DNA of 64,000 nt from Gallaecimonas sp045291545 (GCF_045291545.1 NZ_CP149514.1:2046001-2110000), one strand, 5' to 3'. Positions 50,655-59,610 are shown, numbered from the stretch's first letter. Translations and numbers: made by a program. The notes: generated by a model not told the origin, from the letters alone.

Positions 50655-52048
50655 TAAAGACTCCTGATACGATGCGATAAAGCCGCCCGGCGTAAACGGC
50701 CGTTGGCGGTCAATTCCTGTCGCTCAATAGAAAAAGGCTGATCGGTAAAATGCAGGGCGTTAAGCCGCGCGTAATCGGGTAATTGCTGGTTAATATGCTG
50801 ACGCAGACTTTCCGGGCTGGGGTGCTGGCCAACCACCAAAGCGGCAATGCCACGGGCTTCGTCACCAAACACAAAAGCCTGCTTAATGCCGTCAATGGCG
50901 CACAGTTCGCTTTCCAGCCACTGTGGCGAAACATTGCGGCCCATGGCGGTCACAATCACATCTTTCTTGCGACCGCGAATGGTCAAAAAGCCCTCGGCAT
51001 CCAGTTCGCCAATATCACCGGTGGCCAGCCAGGGCTGTGCTGGCATGTTCTGTCCCAGGTAGCCAAGAAAACCATTACCTTTGACCAGAACCTCGCCGTC
51101 GCTGGCAAGTTTCACCTGAACGTGCTGCAAAGGCCGGCCAACCGTACCCAGGCGCTGTGCGTCCGGGGCATTAAGTGCCACCACCGAGGCTGACTCAGAT
51201 AAGCCATAACCTTCATACACTGGCAGGCCCAATACCTGCGCCTTTTCCAGGTGTGCGGTAGCTGTCTTACCACCGCCAAGGGCCAGAAAGCGGTAGCTAT
51301 CCGCTAGGCCTTGGCTTCGCCCGGCAAGGATCACCGGCAGCAAGGCCGGTACCAAAATCAGGCTGTGTGGTTGCATCTGAGACAGTGTGCTCAGTAAGGT
51401 TTGCGGCTCTACGCCACTGGCACCGGACATTCCCAGTCGGCTCATCGGCAATACCGTGACACAGGCGCCAGCGAGCCAGGGCACATACAGACCGCCGATG
51501 TTTTCCAGCAGTACCGCCAGTGGCAACAGACAGAGGTGTTCGCGCACTCCCAAAGAGCCTGTTACCGCCACCAGCGCTTCGGCTACCCGTAGCTGGTTTG
51601 CCAATGACAAGCAGACACCTTTGGGGCTGCCGGTAGTACCAGAGGTGTAAGTGACTTTCGCAGTGCCGGCCGGCAAGGCTACCGGCTGCTGCGGCTGTAA
51701 TAGCGTCAGCACACCTTCGTCCAGCCACTGTTGTTCCTTGCCCAGCGGAATTGGTGCAAGAATGGCGTCGAGCCCGGCATCAAGGATCACATGTTGGCGC
51801 TGCTCATCACTGAAAAATCCAGGCAATGGCACCAGCACGATGCCGGAGAACATCGCCGCCAAGTCAGTGACAACCCATGCCAAGGTGTTATCCATCAACA
51901 GCCCCAGACGCTGCACACCGGCTTCGCGCAAGGAAGTGGCCAGCGCCTCGGCACGGTTGAGTAATTGACAGCCGCTGTAGTGTTGCTGACCATCAAAAAG
52001 CGCCCGCGGGTTGGCAATCAGCGCCCGGCGAAGAACATCAAAAGACAT
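50654..52048 (-). CDS. AMP-binding acyl/aryl ligase (fatty-acyl-CoA ligase type)
   Basis: 464 residues from the ATG at 52048 (GAGG 6 bases before it, overlapping the previous gene by 11 bases). ANL-superfamily motifs are VTYTSGTTGSPKGV (P-loop), YEGYGLSESAS, and TGDIGELDAEGFLTIRGRKKD (hinge Asp/Arg). The usual catalytic lysine motif near the C-terminus (NGKxxR) reads ANGRLRR, with Arg at position 451. The adenylation half should still work, but the second half-reaction or its efficiency may differ. It probably activates a carboxylic acid as acyl-AMP, with CoA or another acceptor. Confidence 0.88.
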   Translation of the reverse strand: MSFDVLRRALIANPRALFDGQQHYSGCQLLNRAEALATSLREAGVQRLGLLMDNTLAWVVTDLAAMFSGIVLVPLPGFFSDEQRQHVILDAGLDAILAPIPLGKEQQWLDEGVLTLLQPQQPVALPAGTAKVTYTSGTTGSPKGVCLSLANQLRVAEALVAVTGSLGVREHLCLLPLAVLLENIGGLYVPWLAGACVTVLPMSRLGMSGASGVEPQTLLSTLSQMQPHSLILVPALLPVILAGRSQGLADSYRFLALGGGKTATAHLEKAQVLGLPVYEGYGLSESASVVALNAPDAQRLGTVGRPLQHVQVKLASDGEVLVKGNGFLGYLGQNMPAQPWLATGDIGELDAEGFLTIRGRKKDVIVTAMGRNVSPQWLESELCAIDGIKQAFVFGDEARGIAALVVGQHPSPESLRQHINQQLPDYARLNALHFTDQPFSIERQELTANGRLRRAALSHRIRSL

Positions 52049-52670
52049 CACGAACCTCTGATTCCACATGGCCCAGCACATGCTGCAAAGCCCGTTGGCT
52101 GACAATGGCTTGCCAGCCTGAGGACACCGAGCCGGCAAAAACGGCTGGTTTTTGCTGGTAGTAACGCCCCCAGCTGTGGGCGTCGTCGCCTAAACGGCCA
52201 GCCTCAGCATCGGTCAAAAACCAGGGGTTCAGTCCCAACCGGGCAAAAGCTGACTGCAGCTGCCGGGTGGCGGTAAACACCACAAATTCCAACCCCTCTG
52301 TTGCCAGCAAGCGGGTCAGGCTGAGGATCATCAAACGCGCACTGCCCTGCTCACCGGCCAGGTTACCCACCTCCGCTATCTGCCAGCGGGCTACAGGCCG
52401 CTGCAGGCGCTCAGTGAGTAATTGTTCAATGGGGCTATCGAGATACTGCTCAAGGAAAAGGGACTGTTCGCCGGCGAAACGCAAGCCACAACTGGCCAGC
52501 CAATGGCTACCCTGGCATAACACATACTGCATCGGAAGAAAGTGCCGCAACTGCGCCTGGTGCACATCGGCATAACGACTGCAGGCAAAACGCTTGATAT
52601 GCTCGAAAGTGTCCGAACCTTCCAGGCTACGGATCACGGTGATCGGTGAAGCTACAGACTTTGCCAACAT
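52038..52670 (-). CDS. Thermostable hemolysin-family (GNAT-like) protein
   Basis: 210 residues from the ATG at 52670 (GAGG 8 bases upstream; a TTG at 52688 is an alternative). Matches, from memory, the T_hemolysin domain family named after the Vibrio delta-VPH: RYADVHQAQLRHFLPMQYVL, FLEQYLDSPIEQLL and WQIAEVGNLA, followed by a GNAT-like helix-strand part (GSARLMILSLTRLLATEGLEFVVF). Despite the name, the fold suggests acyl transfer rather than a toxin (inference). First gene of the seven-gene operon, coupled to the ligase. Confidence 0.8.
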   Translation of the reverse strand: MLAKSVASPITVIRSLEGSDTFEHIKRFACSRYADVHQAQLRHFLPMQYVLCQGSHWLASCGLRFAGEQSLFLEQYLDSPIEQLLTERLQRPVARWQIAEVGNLAGEQGSARLMILSLTRLLATEGLEFVVFTATRQLQSAFARLGLNPWFLTDAEAGRLGDDAHSWGRYYQQKPAVFAGSVSSGWQAIVSQRALQHVLGHVESEVRDVF

Positions 52671-52732
52671 CAGAACTACCTCAGACAAGGGGTAATTCGA
52701 GAATGTGCAGGCAGGATTAAGGCATGATTAAG

Positions 52733-52758
52733 CAAAAAAAAGCGGCCTGATGGCCGCT
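52733..52758 (-). terminator. Terminator of the aceBA operon
   Basis: AGCGGCC / GGCCGCT stem with a TGAT loop, followed by eight T on the minus strand, 22 bases after the aceA stop. Confidence 0.88.
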
Positions 52759-52779
52759 AATGGCTGAGTCAGTCTTTGT

Positions 52780-54096
52780 TCAGAACTGTTCTTCCTCGGT
52801 GGAGCCGGTCAGGGCCGTTACCGACGATTGTCCGCCCTGAATGACATTGGTGACATCGTCAAAGTAACCGGTACCCACCTCTTGCTGATGCGCCACGAAG
52901 GTGTAACCACGGTCAGCCGCTGCAAATTCGGCCTCCTGCATTTTGACGTAGGCCGCCATGTCGTTGCGGGCATAGTCGTAGGCCAGGTTGAACATGTTGA
53001 ACCACATGTTGTGGATCCCCGCCAGGGTGATGAACTGGAATTTATAACCCATGGCAGACAGCTCACGCTGGAACTTGGCAATAGTGGCGTCGTCCAGATT
53101 TTTCTTCCAGTTAAATGACGGTGAGCAGTTATAGGCCAGCAACTTGCCCGGAAACTTGTCATGGATGGCTTCCGCAAAACGCCGAGCTTCGTCCAGATCC
53201 GGCTTGGCGGTTTCACACCACAACAAATCGGCATAAGGAGCGTAAGCCAGCCCCCGGGCAATGGCTTGCTCAATTCCGGCCCGCACCCGGTAGAAACCTT
53301 CACTGGTGCGCTCACCGGTGACAAAGGGTTTGTCGTAGTCGTCACAGTCGCTGGTGATAAGATCCGCAGCGTTAGCGTCAGTACGCGCCAGCACGATAGT
53401 CGGCACACCGGCAACGTCAGCAGCCAGGCGCGCCGAAATCAGTTTCTGTACTGCTTCTTGGGTTGGCACCAGCACTTTACCGCCCATGTGACCGCACTTT
53501 TTCACGGAGGCCAATTGATCTTCAAAGTGCACGCCGGAAGCGCCAGCTTCAATCATCGACTTCATCAATTCATAGGCATTGAGCACCCCACCGAAGCCGG
53601 CTTCAGCATCCGCAACAATGGGGGCAAAATAGTCGATATAGCCGCCATCTCCGGGGTTTTTACCCTTATGCCACTGGATCTGGTCGGCACGGCGAAAAGC
53701 ATTGTTGATCCGCTTTACTACCGCTGGCACCGAATCCACCGGGTATAACGATTGGTCCGGGTACATGGACTGATAACTGTTGTTATCCGCAGCCACCTGC
53801 CAACCTGACAGATAAATGGCCTGAATACCGGCTTTGACCTGTTGTACCGCCTGACCACCGGTCAAAGCACCCATGGCATTGACGAAGTCTTTATCGGGGC
53901 GAAAACTAGGGCGACCGCCTTCATTGACCAAGGCCCAGAGCTTTTCTGCACCCTGGCGGGCAAAGGTATGCTCCGGCTGCACTGAGCCGCGAAGCCGCAC
54001 CACATCTTCAGCACTATAGGTGCGGGTGATACCTTGCCAGCGGGGATTTTCAGCCCAGTCTTTGTTCAGGGCCTCGATTTGCTGTTGTCGGGTCAT
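52780..54096 (-). CDS. aceA: Isocitrate lyase
   Basis: First glyoxylate-shunt enzyme: isocitrate to succinate and glyoxylate. 438 residues. The catalytic signature KKCGHMGGKVL is at about 200, with ICL segments GGYIDYFAPIVADAEAGFGG, HFEDQLASVK and LLAYNCSPSFNWKKNL. 15 bases after aceB. Confidence 0.98.
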   Translation of the reverse strand: MTRQQQIEALNKDWAENPRWQGITRTYSAEDVVRLRGSVQPEHTFARQGAEKLWALVNEGGRPSFRPDKDFVNAMGALTGGQAVQQVKAGIQAIYLSGWQVAADNNSYQSMYPDQSLYPVDSVPAVVKRINNAFRRADQIQWHKGKNPGDGGYIDYFAPIVADAEAGFGGVLNAYELMKSMIEAGASGVHFEDQLASVKKCGHMGGKVLVPTQEAVQKLISARLAADVAGVPTIVLARTDANAADLITSDCDDYDKPFVTGERTSEGFYRVRAGIEQAIARGLAYAPYADLLWCETAKPDLDEARRFAEAIHDKFPGKLLAYNCSPSFNWKKNLDDATIAKFQRELSAMGYKFQFITLAGIHNMWFNMFNLAYDYARNDMAAYVKMQEAEFAAADRGYTFVAHQQEVGTGYFDDVTNVIQGGQSSVTALTGSTEEEQF

Positions 54097-54111
54097 GATG
54101 TGGTCCTTCCT

Positions 54112-55689
54112 TTAGTCAATCAGCTCATAGCCGGGTTCAGTTAAAAAGGGTACGAAGTCATCGCTCAGGGTAATGCGGGTCAGTAACTCGGCTGCCTCAA
54201 CAAAGCGACCGTCATCGAAACGCTGGGCTCCTAGCTCTTCACGTACTTGCGCCGTTTCTTCTTGCAAGAAACGCTGAAATAAAGCCGCAGTAACCGGCTG
54301 GCCATCAGACAGCGTTTTGTTATGCCGCAGCCACTGCCAGATTGAGGCACGGCAAATCTCTGCCGTTGCGGCGTCTTCCATCAGCCCATAAATCGGGACA
54401 CAACCGTTCCCCCCCAACCAGGCTTCGATGTACTGCAAGGCCACCCGGATATTGGTACGCATGCCTGTTTCTGTTCGCTCCCCGGTACAGGGTGCCAGCA
54501 AGTCCTCAGCACTCACCGGCGCATCCTGTTCACGGGTCACATCCAGCTGATTGGGCTTATCACCCAGTATTGCATCGAAAACCTCCAGCGCCACCGGCGC
54601 CAGGCCCGGGTGCGCTATCCAGGTGCCGTCATGACCATTTCGGGCCTCCAGTTCCTTGTCCTGATGTACCTTGTTCAGGACCCATTGGTTACGCTCCGGA
54701 TCCTTGGACGGAATGAAGGCCGCCATCCCCCCCATCGCCAGCGCGCCACGTTTGTGGCAAGTGCGGATCAACAACCGTGAGTAGGCACTGAGAAAAGGCT
54801 GGTCCATTGTGACAACCTGCCGATCTGGCAACACTCGGTCAGGATGCTTACCCAAGGTTTTGATATAACTGAAGATGTAGTCCCAGCGCCCACAGTTCAG
54901 GGCGACGATATGGTCACGCAGTTCATAGAGAATTTCGTCCATCTCAAAAACGGCAGGTAAGGTTTCAATCAACACCGTGGCCTTGATGGTGCCGCGCGGC
55001 AGGCCAAAACGGTCTTCTGTGAAGCAAAAAACTTGATGCCAGAAACGCGCTTCCTGATGGCTTTGCAATTTGGGCAGGTAAAAATACGGCCCTGAACCTT
55101 TTGCCAGCAGCCGTTGATAATTGTGGAAGAAATACAGACCAAAATCCCACAGGCAGCCAGGGATGGGCTGGCCATGCAAGGTGACGTGTTTTTCCGGCAG
55201 ATGCAGACCCCGCACCCGACAAACCAGAACCGCCGGATCATCACTAAGGCTATAGTATTTGCCGGAATTAGGGTCAGTGTAGGTAATGGTGCCATCTACC
55301 GCATCACGCAGATTGACCTGTCCCTGCATCACGGCTTGCCAGGTCGGCGACTGCGAATCCTCAAAGTCGGCCATGTAAACCCGGGTGCCGGCGTTCAGTG
55401 CATTAATAACCATCTTGCGGTCGGTAGGGCCGGTAATTTCTACTCGGCGATCCTGAAGATCGGCAGGGATGCCGCGGATTTGCCAGTTGCCTTCGCGTAT
55501 CGAGCGGGTCTGTTCCAGAAAGTCGGGTAACTCTCCGGCATCAAATGCCTGCTGCCGTTGCTGACGCGCATTGAGCAATGCCGGTACCTGTGCCGCAAAT
55601 GCGGTTGCCAACTCCTCAAGCCAGCCGCGCGCAGCCTCGCCCAATAAAGCTTTTTGGTCAGCATTGAGGCCATTCTGGATTTTCAACAT
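54112..55689 (-). CDS. aceB: Malate synthase A
   Basis: Condenses glyoxylate with acetyl-CoA to malate. 525 residues, isoform A length. Visible are IEITGPTDRKMVINALNAG-type core VEITGPTDRKMVINALNAG, FEDSQSPTW, GTIKATVLIETLPAVFEMDE (catalytic Arg/Glu area), HDGTWIAHPGL and AATAEICRASIWQW. GGAGGAAGG precedes the ATG. A TATACT box on the minus strand at 55764-55769 may be its -10. Confidence 0.98.
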   Translation of the reverse strand: MLKIQNGLNADQKALLGEAARGWLEELATAFAAQVPALLNARQQRQQAFDAGELPDFLEQTRSIREGNWQIRGIPADLQDRRVEITGPTDRKMVINALNAGTRVYMADFEDSQSPTWQAVMQGQVNLRDAVDGTITYTDPNSGKYYSLSDDPAVLVCRVRGLHLPEKHVTLHGQPIPGCLWDFGLYFFHNYQRLLAKGSGPYFYLPKLQSHQEARFWHQVFCFTEDRFGLPRGTIKATVLIETLPAVFEMDEILYELRDHIVALNCGRWDYIFSYIKTLGKHPDRVLPDRQVVTMDQPFLSAYSRLLIRTCHKRGALAMGGMAAFIPSKDPERNQWVLNKVHQDKELEARNGHDGTWIAHPGLAPVALEVFDAILGDKPNQLDVTREQDAPVSAEDLLAPCTGERTETGMRTNIRVALQYIEAWLGGNGCVPIYGLMEDAATAEICRASIWQWLRHNKTLSDGQPVTAALFQRFLQEETAQVREELGAQRFDDGRFVEAAELLTRITLSDDFVPFLTEPGYELID

Positions 55690-56123
55690 CCTTCCTCCAC
55701 ACTTTCATTTGTAACCATCAAACAACAAAATGAGTTTAACGGTGTCAGCAAAAACATCTGCATAGTATAGGTTAAGACACTGATGTATTTTCACCAAGCA
55801 ATCAACAACAAAAATGAAACAAACAGGGAATTTAAAGTCAATTCATTGTTTTTATTGATTATTTTAAATGTATATAATAGAGCAACAACTCTAATGAGAT
55901 TAAGGAGATTGGATTTTCATTCATGGTGGATAATTTCAACAATGAAAAGAAAATGAAATAAAATTCGTAATAAAAGAACAAAAAATAATTGCTGCCACTT
56001 TGCCAAAAATTCTATTTTTCAAATAAAATCAAATAGATAAAAGAAAAGTTTAGACCAAAACCGCGGGGTTCGAGCTGAAAGAAAATCAGAAAGGTAATAG
56101 CAATGAGTAAAAACGAAAGGGAT
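55690..56123. other. AT-rich intergenic region upstream of aceB
   Basis: Over 400 bases, strikingly AT-rich in its right two thirds (about 55800-56090), without a reading frame I can support. It must hold the aceBA promoter: TATACT at 55764-55769 (minus) is a possible -10 without a good -35. It also contains the 3' flank of the Nudix gene, where I see no strong terminator. The base composition suggests curved DNA or acquired sequence. Confidence 0.5.
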
Positions 56124-56528
56124 TTACAGTGGTAATGGCCAGTCGGAGGCCAACAGGTTATTCAGTGATAAAAAGCGTGGTGACGGTAATTGATCTGGTT
56201 GCAGCCACTGCCAACCCGAACATTTTTTCGGCTCCAGAAGACGAGGAGCACCACTGGCATGGCCAGTGACAAAAACCGTGAGATAGTGACGGCCATCGGG
56301 GTGCAAATCATTGGTCACAGCAAAGATCCGTGGCTGCTGCAGTTGCATACCGGTTTCTTCGGCCAGTTCACGGGCGGCGCACTGCTCTGGTGTTTCGCCT
56401 TTTTCCAGGTGACCACCGGGAAAGGCCCAGCAGCCATCGCCCAGACCGCCCCGGCGTTGTCCTAACAACCACTTGCCATCGCGAACCACCAGCACGCCAA
56501 CGCCCACTCTTACAAGCTCACTACTCAT
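56124..56528 (-). CDS. Nudix hydrolase, NUDT15/MTH-like
   Basis: 134 residues from the ATG at 56528. The Nudix box runs from GGHLEKGETPEQ through ARELAEETG with the catalytic RELxEE. WAFPGGHLEKGE and the early GVGVLVV strand resemble NUDT15-type enzymes that clean up modified nucleoside triphosphates. Starts one base after the end of oxyR, so expression under OxyR control as an anti-oxidation sanitiser is plausible (inference). Confidence 0.88.
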   Translation of the reverse strand: MSSELVRVGVGVLVVRDGKWLLGQRRGGLGDGCWAFPGGHLEKGETPEQCAARELAEETGMQLQQPRIFAVTNDLHPDGRHYLTVFVTGHASGAPRLLEPKKCSGWQWLQPDQLPSPRFLSLNNLLASDWPLPL

Positions 56529-56529
56529 C

Positions 56530-57438
56530 TCACAGTAATGGCTCTGGTAGAACGCGGGCAATCAACTCCCCAAGTTTGCGATAAGTGCGGATACGACTGG
56601 AGGTTTGTCGCCACACCAAACCTATTTCCCGATAAGCATTGGCATCTGGCAGCCGCGCCGCAACCAGATCGGTGCCATGAAGAATGCCGGCATCGATCGC
56701 CAACTGCGGTAAAAAGGTGGTGCCCAGCTTGGCATTGACCATTTGTACCAGGGTATGCAAGCTGGTAGCAGCAAAGGGGTTAATTTTCGTGGAGTCACTG
56801 AGGTGACAGGCGCTGACGGCGTGGTCGGTCAGGCAATGCTCTTTTTCCAGCAAAAAGACTGAGCGCTCCGGCAGTTTTTGCAGATCAGGGATAGCGCCCC
56901 ATTTGGCAGCCAGCTCCTTGTGCATTACCTGACTGAAAGGGTCACGCCCTAAACGCAGGGTATGAAACCCTTTAGTGTCCATTGGCAGAGCCAGTAACAC
57001 CACATCCAGCTCACCCTGTTCAAGCATGCTGAGCAAATTCTGGGTGGTATCTTCTCTGAGCAGCAACTTCAATTCCGGCAGCTGCCCGGAAACATCCGTC
57101 ACCACCTGAGACAGTAGAAAAGGTGCAATAGTGGGAATGCAACCCAATCGTACTTCACCACTAAGGGGGGCTGCCTGATGGTGTACATATTCCACCAGAT
57201 CCCGGGTCAGATTGACTATCTGCCGTGCCCGGCTAACAGCCTCAAGGCCCGTTGCCGTAAACAAAAAGGATTTGTTATCGCGCTCAATTAGCTGGCAACC
57301 CAGCTGTTCCTCGAGGTTTTGAATACCTGCCGACAGGGTAGACTGCGAGACGTTACAGGCCCGGGCAGCGCGATTGAAATTCTGATGCTCTTCCAGTGCC
57401 AGCAGGTAGGTCAGGTTCTTGATACTGGGTAGGCGCAT
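56530..57438 (-). CDS. oxyR: LysR-type peroxide sensor OxyR
   Basis: 302 residues. N-terminal winged helix (LTYLLALEEHQNFNRAARAC, VSQSTLSAGIQNLEEQLG). The regulatory domain retains both redox cysteines of OxyR: KEHCLTDHAV, equal to C199, and SACHLSD, equal to C208. The ATSLHTLVQMVNAKLGTTFLP segment is typical of OxyR. So it probably senses H2O2 through a disulfide. Divergent from the CAP-domain gene; followed closely by a Nudix gene. Confidence 0.88.
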   Translation of the reverse strand: MRLPSIKNLTYLLALEEHQNFNRAARACNVSQSTLSAGIQNLEEQLGCQLIERDNKSFLFTATGLEAVSRARQIVNLTRDLVEYVHHQAAPLSGEVRLGCIPTIAPFLLSQVVTDVSGQLPELKLLLREDTTQNLLSMLEQGELDVVLLALPMDTKGFHTLRLGRDPFSQVMHKELAAKWGAIPDLQKLPERSVFLLEKEHCLTDHAVSACHLSDSTKINPFAATSLHTLVQMVNAKLGTTFLPQLAIDAGILHGTDLVAARLPDANAYREIGLVWRQTSSRIRTYRKLGELIARVLPEPLL

Positions 57439-57613
57439 TATTGGTACTTCCGATTAAACCCGTCTTTTTTCTTCGCTTAAATGCTAGCTAAAACCCTGCC
57501 CGAGTACAAATACCAGTACGTCAACGTATCGGCTAAGCATGACGCACTCTTTTCTTTTCTGAAAAAAAGCAGCATGCTGGCCTGAGGATAAATCATCAGA
57601 CAAGGACGTAACG

Positions 57614-58114
57614 ATGTTATCTGCTTGGTTATTAGCGATGACTTTAGGAAACTGCCATCTCAATCCACAAGAGCTGGCTCTGGCCAATGATCTGCTTCAC
57701 GATACCGACCAATCCAAAGCTCCCTTACATTGCAGTCAGAAGCTCACTTGGATAGCCCGGGCCCGGGCCGCAATGGTCGCGCAGCGTGGCAAACTAAGCC
57801 CTCTTATCACCCCCGATCTCGGTGTTAACGACTTCCTTCGCCAAGCGGGCTACCCATTGGCCAGTGATATTCCAGGTGGCACCATCAACACCGTTGAAGC
57901 CATCAGTGCCGGTAACAGCACGAGTAATGCAGCCTGGGACACCCTAACCCACTCGGTCATCCACCGTGATCTGGTATTACGAAAAGACCCTTTTTATAAA
58001 CAGTACAACGAGTTTGGCGTAGGTTACGTCTACAGATGGTACTCCCCTAGCATCTACTACTACGTTATCGAGTTTGGTGTACGCGGCCATAACCAATCAC
58101 ACACCGCAAAATGA
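57614..58114 (+). CDS. Exported CAP-domain (SCP/PR1-like) protein, divergent
   Basis: 166 residues with a short signal peptide (MLSAWLLAMTLGNC). The CAP pattern is visible: LTWIARARAAMVAQRG, GVNDFLRQAGYPL, then AWDTLTHSVIHRDLVLRKDP with the conserved H, and NEFGVGYVYRW plus YYYVIEFGV as core strands. Function in bacteria is largely unknown. AAGGAC precedes the ATG. It is transcribed divergently from oxyR across 175 bases, so OxyR could act on it. Confidence 0.65.
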   Translation: MLSAWLLAMTLGNCHLNPQELALANDLLHDTDQSKAPLHCSQKLTWIARARAAMVAQRGKLSPLITPDLGVNDFLRQAGYPLASDIPGGTINTVEAISAGNSTSNAAWDTLTHSVIHRDLVLRKDPFYKQYNEFGVGYVYRWYSPSIYYYVIEFGVRGHNQSHTAK

Positions 58115-58116
58115 AG

Positions 58117-58317
58117 TCAGTCTTCACAATCCCACATCATGCGTTCGTCCAGCAGTAAGCCAGGGTCAAGTTGCGCCAGGCGCACTACCTTGGCTCGGTT
58201 CTGATTGATGTCCTTGATGGTTACCAGCTGGTCAGCCTCATCAATGGCAACGATACGGCCAATACCATTGAGATTTTTATAGAACATACCCACGTGCAAT
58301 AAATCGCGATCGACCAT
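58117..58317 (-). CDS. Conserved-looking 66-residue hypothetical protein
   Basis: Not recognised. A strong AGGAGG ribosome site before the ATG supports it. The sequence is a compact SH3-like or KOW-like pattern of beta strands (LHVGMFYKNLNGIGRIVAID, DQLVTIKDINQNRAKVVRLA) with an acidic end (DERMMWDCED). It might bind nucleic acid, but that is a guess. Divergent from the EVE-domain gene; convergent with the CAP gene, whose stop is 2 bases away. Confidence 0.65.
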   Translation of the reverse strand: MVDRDLLHVGMFYKNLNGIGRIVAIDEADQLVTIKDINQNRAKVVRLAQLDPGLLLDERMMWDCED

Positions 58318-58360
58318 GGCTCCTCCTCGCTACAATTTGTTACTGTGCCATGACAAGACT

Positions 58361-58846
58361 ATGGCACAGAGAAATAGAGACGTGGCCAACTGGTTACTCA
58401 AAACCGAACCGGATAGCTTTTCTGTTCAGGATCTGCAAAGGAACGGCAAGACCGCCTGGGAAGGTGTTCGTAATTATCAGGCGCGTAATTTTATCCGCCA
58501 GATGGCACCCGGTGACCGGGTCTTTATCTACCATTCCAGTTGTAAAAATGTCGGCATTGCCGGTATCGCTGAAGTGCTATCAGCACCAACGGCTGATCCA
58601 ACCCAGTTCGATCCGAACAGTCCTTATTTCGATGCCAAGAGTGCCGCTGAGCAGCCTCGCTGGCAGTTGGTCGAGGTGGGGTTTATTGCTGCGCTGGCAC
58701 AGGTGCTGCCACTACCGCGGCTTAAAGCCAATCCCGCTCTGGCAGAACTGCCGTTAGTACAAAAAGGCAATCGTCTGTCGGTCATGCCAGTCAGTGACCA
58801 ACAGTGGCAAACCATTATGGCAATGGCGGTGCAAAAGACCGGTTAG
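58361..58846 (+). CDS. EVE-domain protein
   Basis: PUA-like fold that recognises modified bases or nucleotides. 161 residues from the ATG at 58361; a GTG at 58382 would start right at NWLLKTEPD, the true core, and the frame also opens to 58316. Family landmarks are WLLKTEPDSFSVQDL, WEGVRNYQARNFIRQM, GDRVFIYHSSCKNVGIAGIA and PRWQLVEVGF. EVE proteins in bacteria are often tied to RNA modification or to restriction of modified DNA; no such partner is beside it. Confidence 0.88.
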   Translation: MAQRNRDVANWLLKTEPDSFSVQDLQRNGKTAWEGVRNYQARNFIRQMAPGDRVFIYHSSCKNVGIAGIAEVLSAPTADPTQFDPNSPYFDAKSAAEQPRWQLVEVGFIAALAQVLPLPRLKANPALAELPLVQKGNRLSVMPVSDQQWQTIMAMAVQKTG

Positions 58847-58864
58847 TCGCCCCGACGGGGCGAC
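58846..58864. other. Hairpin between the EVE gene and phoU
   Basis: GTCGCCCC / GGGGCGAC 8-bp stem with a 3-base loop, starting in the EVE stop codon. No T-run on either strand, so it is not a standard terminator. Confidence 0.5.
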
Positions 58865-58891
58865 AACAAACACCGTACGCGGCGCTTCAGT

Positions 58892-59602
58892 TTAGCCTTT
58901 GAGGTCTTTTTCAAAATCAGCGCGGGCAATATGGCGTACATCTTTACCCTTAACGAAATAAATAATGTATTCGCAGATATTCTGACAACGGTCGCCAATA
59001 CGTTCCAGCGCCCGTGCCGCCCACAGCACCTCAATGATTTTCGGAATGGCCCGTGGGTCTTCCATCATGTAGGTCATCAGTTCGCGAAACAGCGATTCAT
59101 ATTCCCGATCGATGCGCGCATCTGCAGCATGTAACGCCAGCGCCCCGTCAACATCCATTCGGGCAAAGGCGTCCAGAGTATCCCGCACCATTTTCAACAC
59201 ATGATGAGCCATGGACTCCAGGCTCACCAGCAGGGTCAGTTGCTGATTGGAATAACTTCCCAGAGCGATCCGGGCAATACGTTCAGCGGTGTCACCGATG
59301 CGTTCCAGATCGGCAATGGTTTTAATCACAGCAATGATCAGGCGCAGATCAGAAGCCGCTGGCTGGCGCTTGGCGATGATGCGGGTACATTCCTCATCAA
59401 TGGCCACTTCCAGCGTATTCACTTTACGGTCGCCTTCAATCACCTGCTCGGCCAGATAAGGATCACGGTCATGCACCGCACGAATGGCATCGTCCAGCTG
59501 TGACTCCACCAACCCGCCCATGGACAGCACCATGTTGCGCACATGTTCCAGGTCCTGGTTGAACTGCCCGGAGATATGCCGGGACAAATTCAGGTTGTCC
59601 AT
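58892..59602 (-). CDS. phoU: Phosphate-signalling protein PhoU
   Basis: Negative regulator connecting the Pst transporter to PhoR. 236 residues, two PhoU helical repeats with metal motifs (DERIGDTAERI-type DLERIGDTAERIA and ALERIGDRCQNICEY). Follows pstB by 8 bases. Confidence 0.97.
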   Translation of the reverse strand: MDNLNLSRHISGQFNQDLEHVRNMVLSMGGLVESQLDDAIRAVHDRDPYLAEQVIEGDRKVNTLEVAIDEECTRIIAKRQPAASDLRLIIAVIKTIADLERIGDTAERIARIALGSYSNQQLTLLVSLESMAHHVLKMVRDTLDAFARMDVDGALALHAADARIDREYESLFRELMTYMMEDPRAIPKIIEVLWAARALERIGDRCQNICEYIIYFVKGKDVRHIARADFEKDLKG

Positions 59603-59610
59603 ACTGCTCC

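Noticed and set aside
52038..52670. Interpreting the thermostable-hemolysin family gene as a toxin
   Set aside because: No signal peptide or pore-forming features; cytosolic GNAT-like pattern and coupling to an acyl ligase fit an enzyme better.
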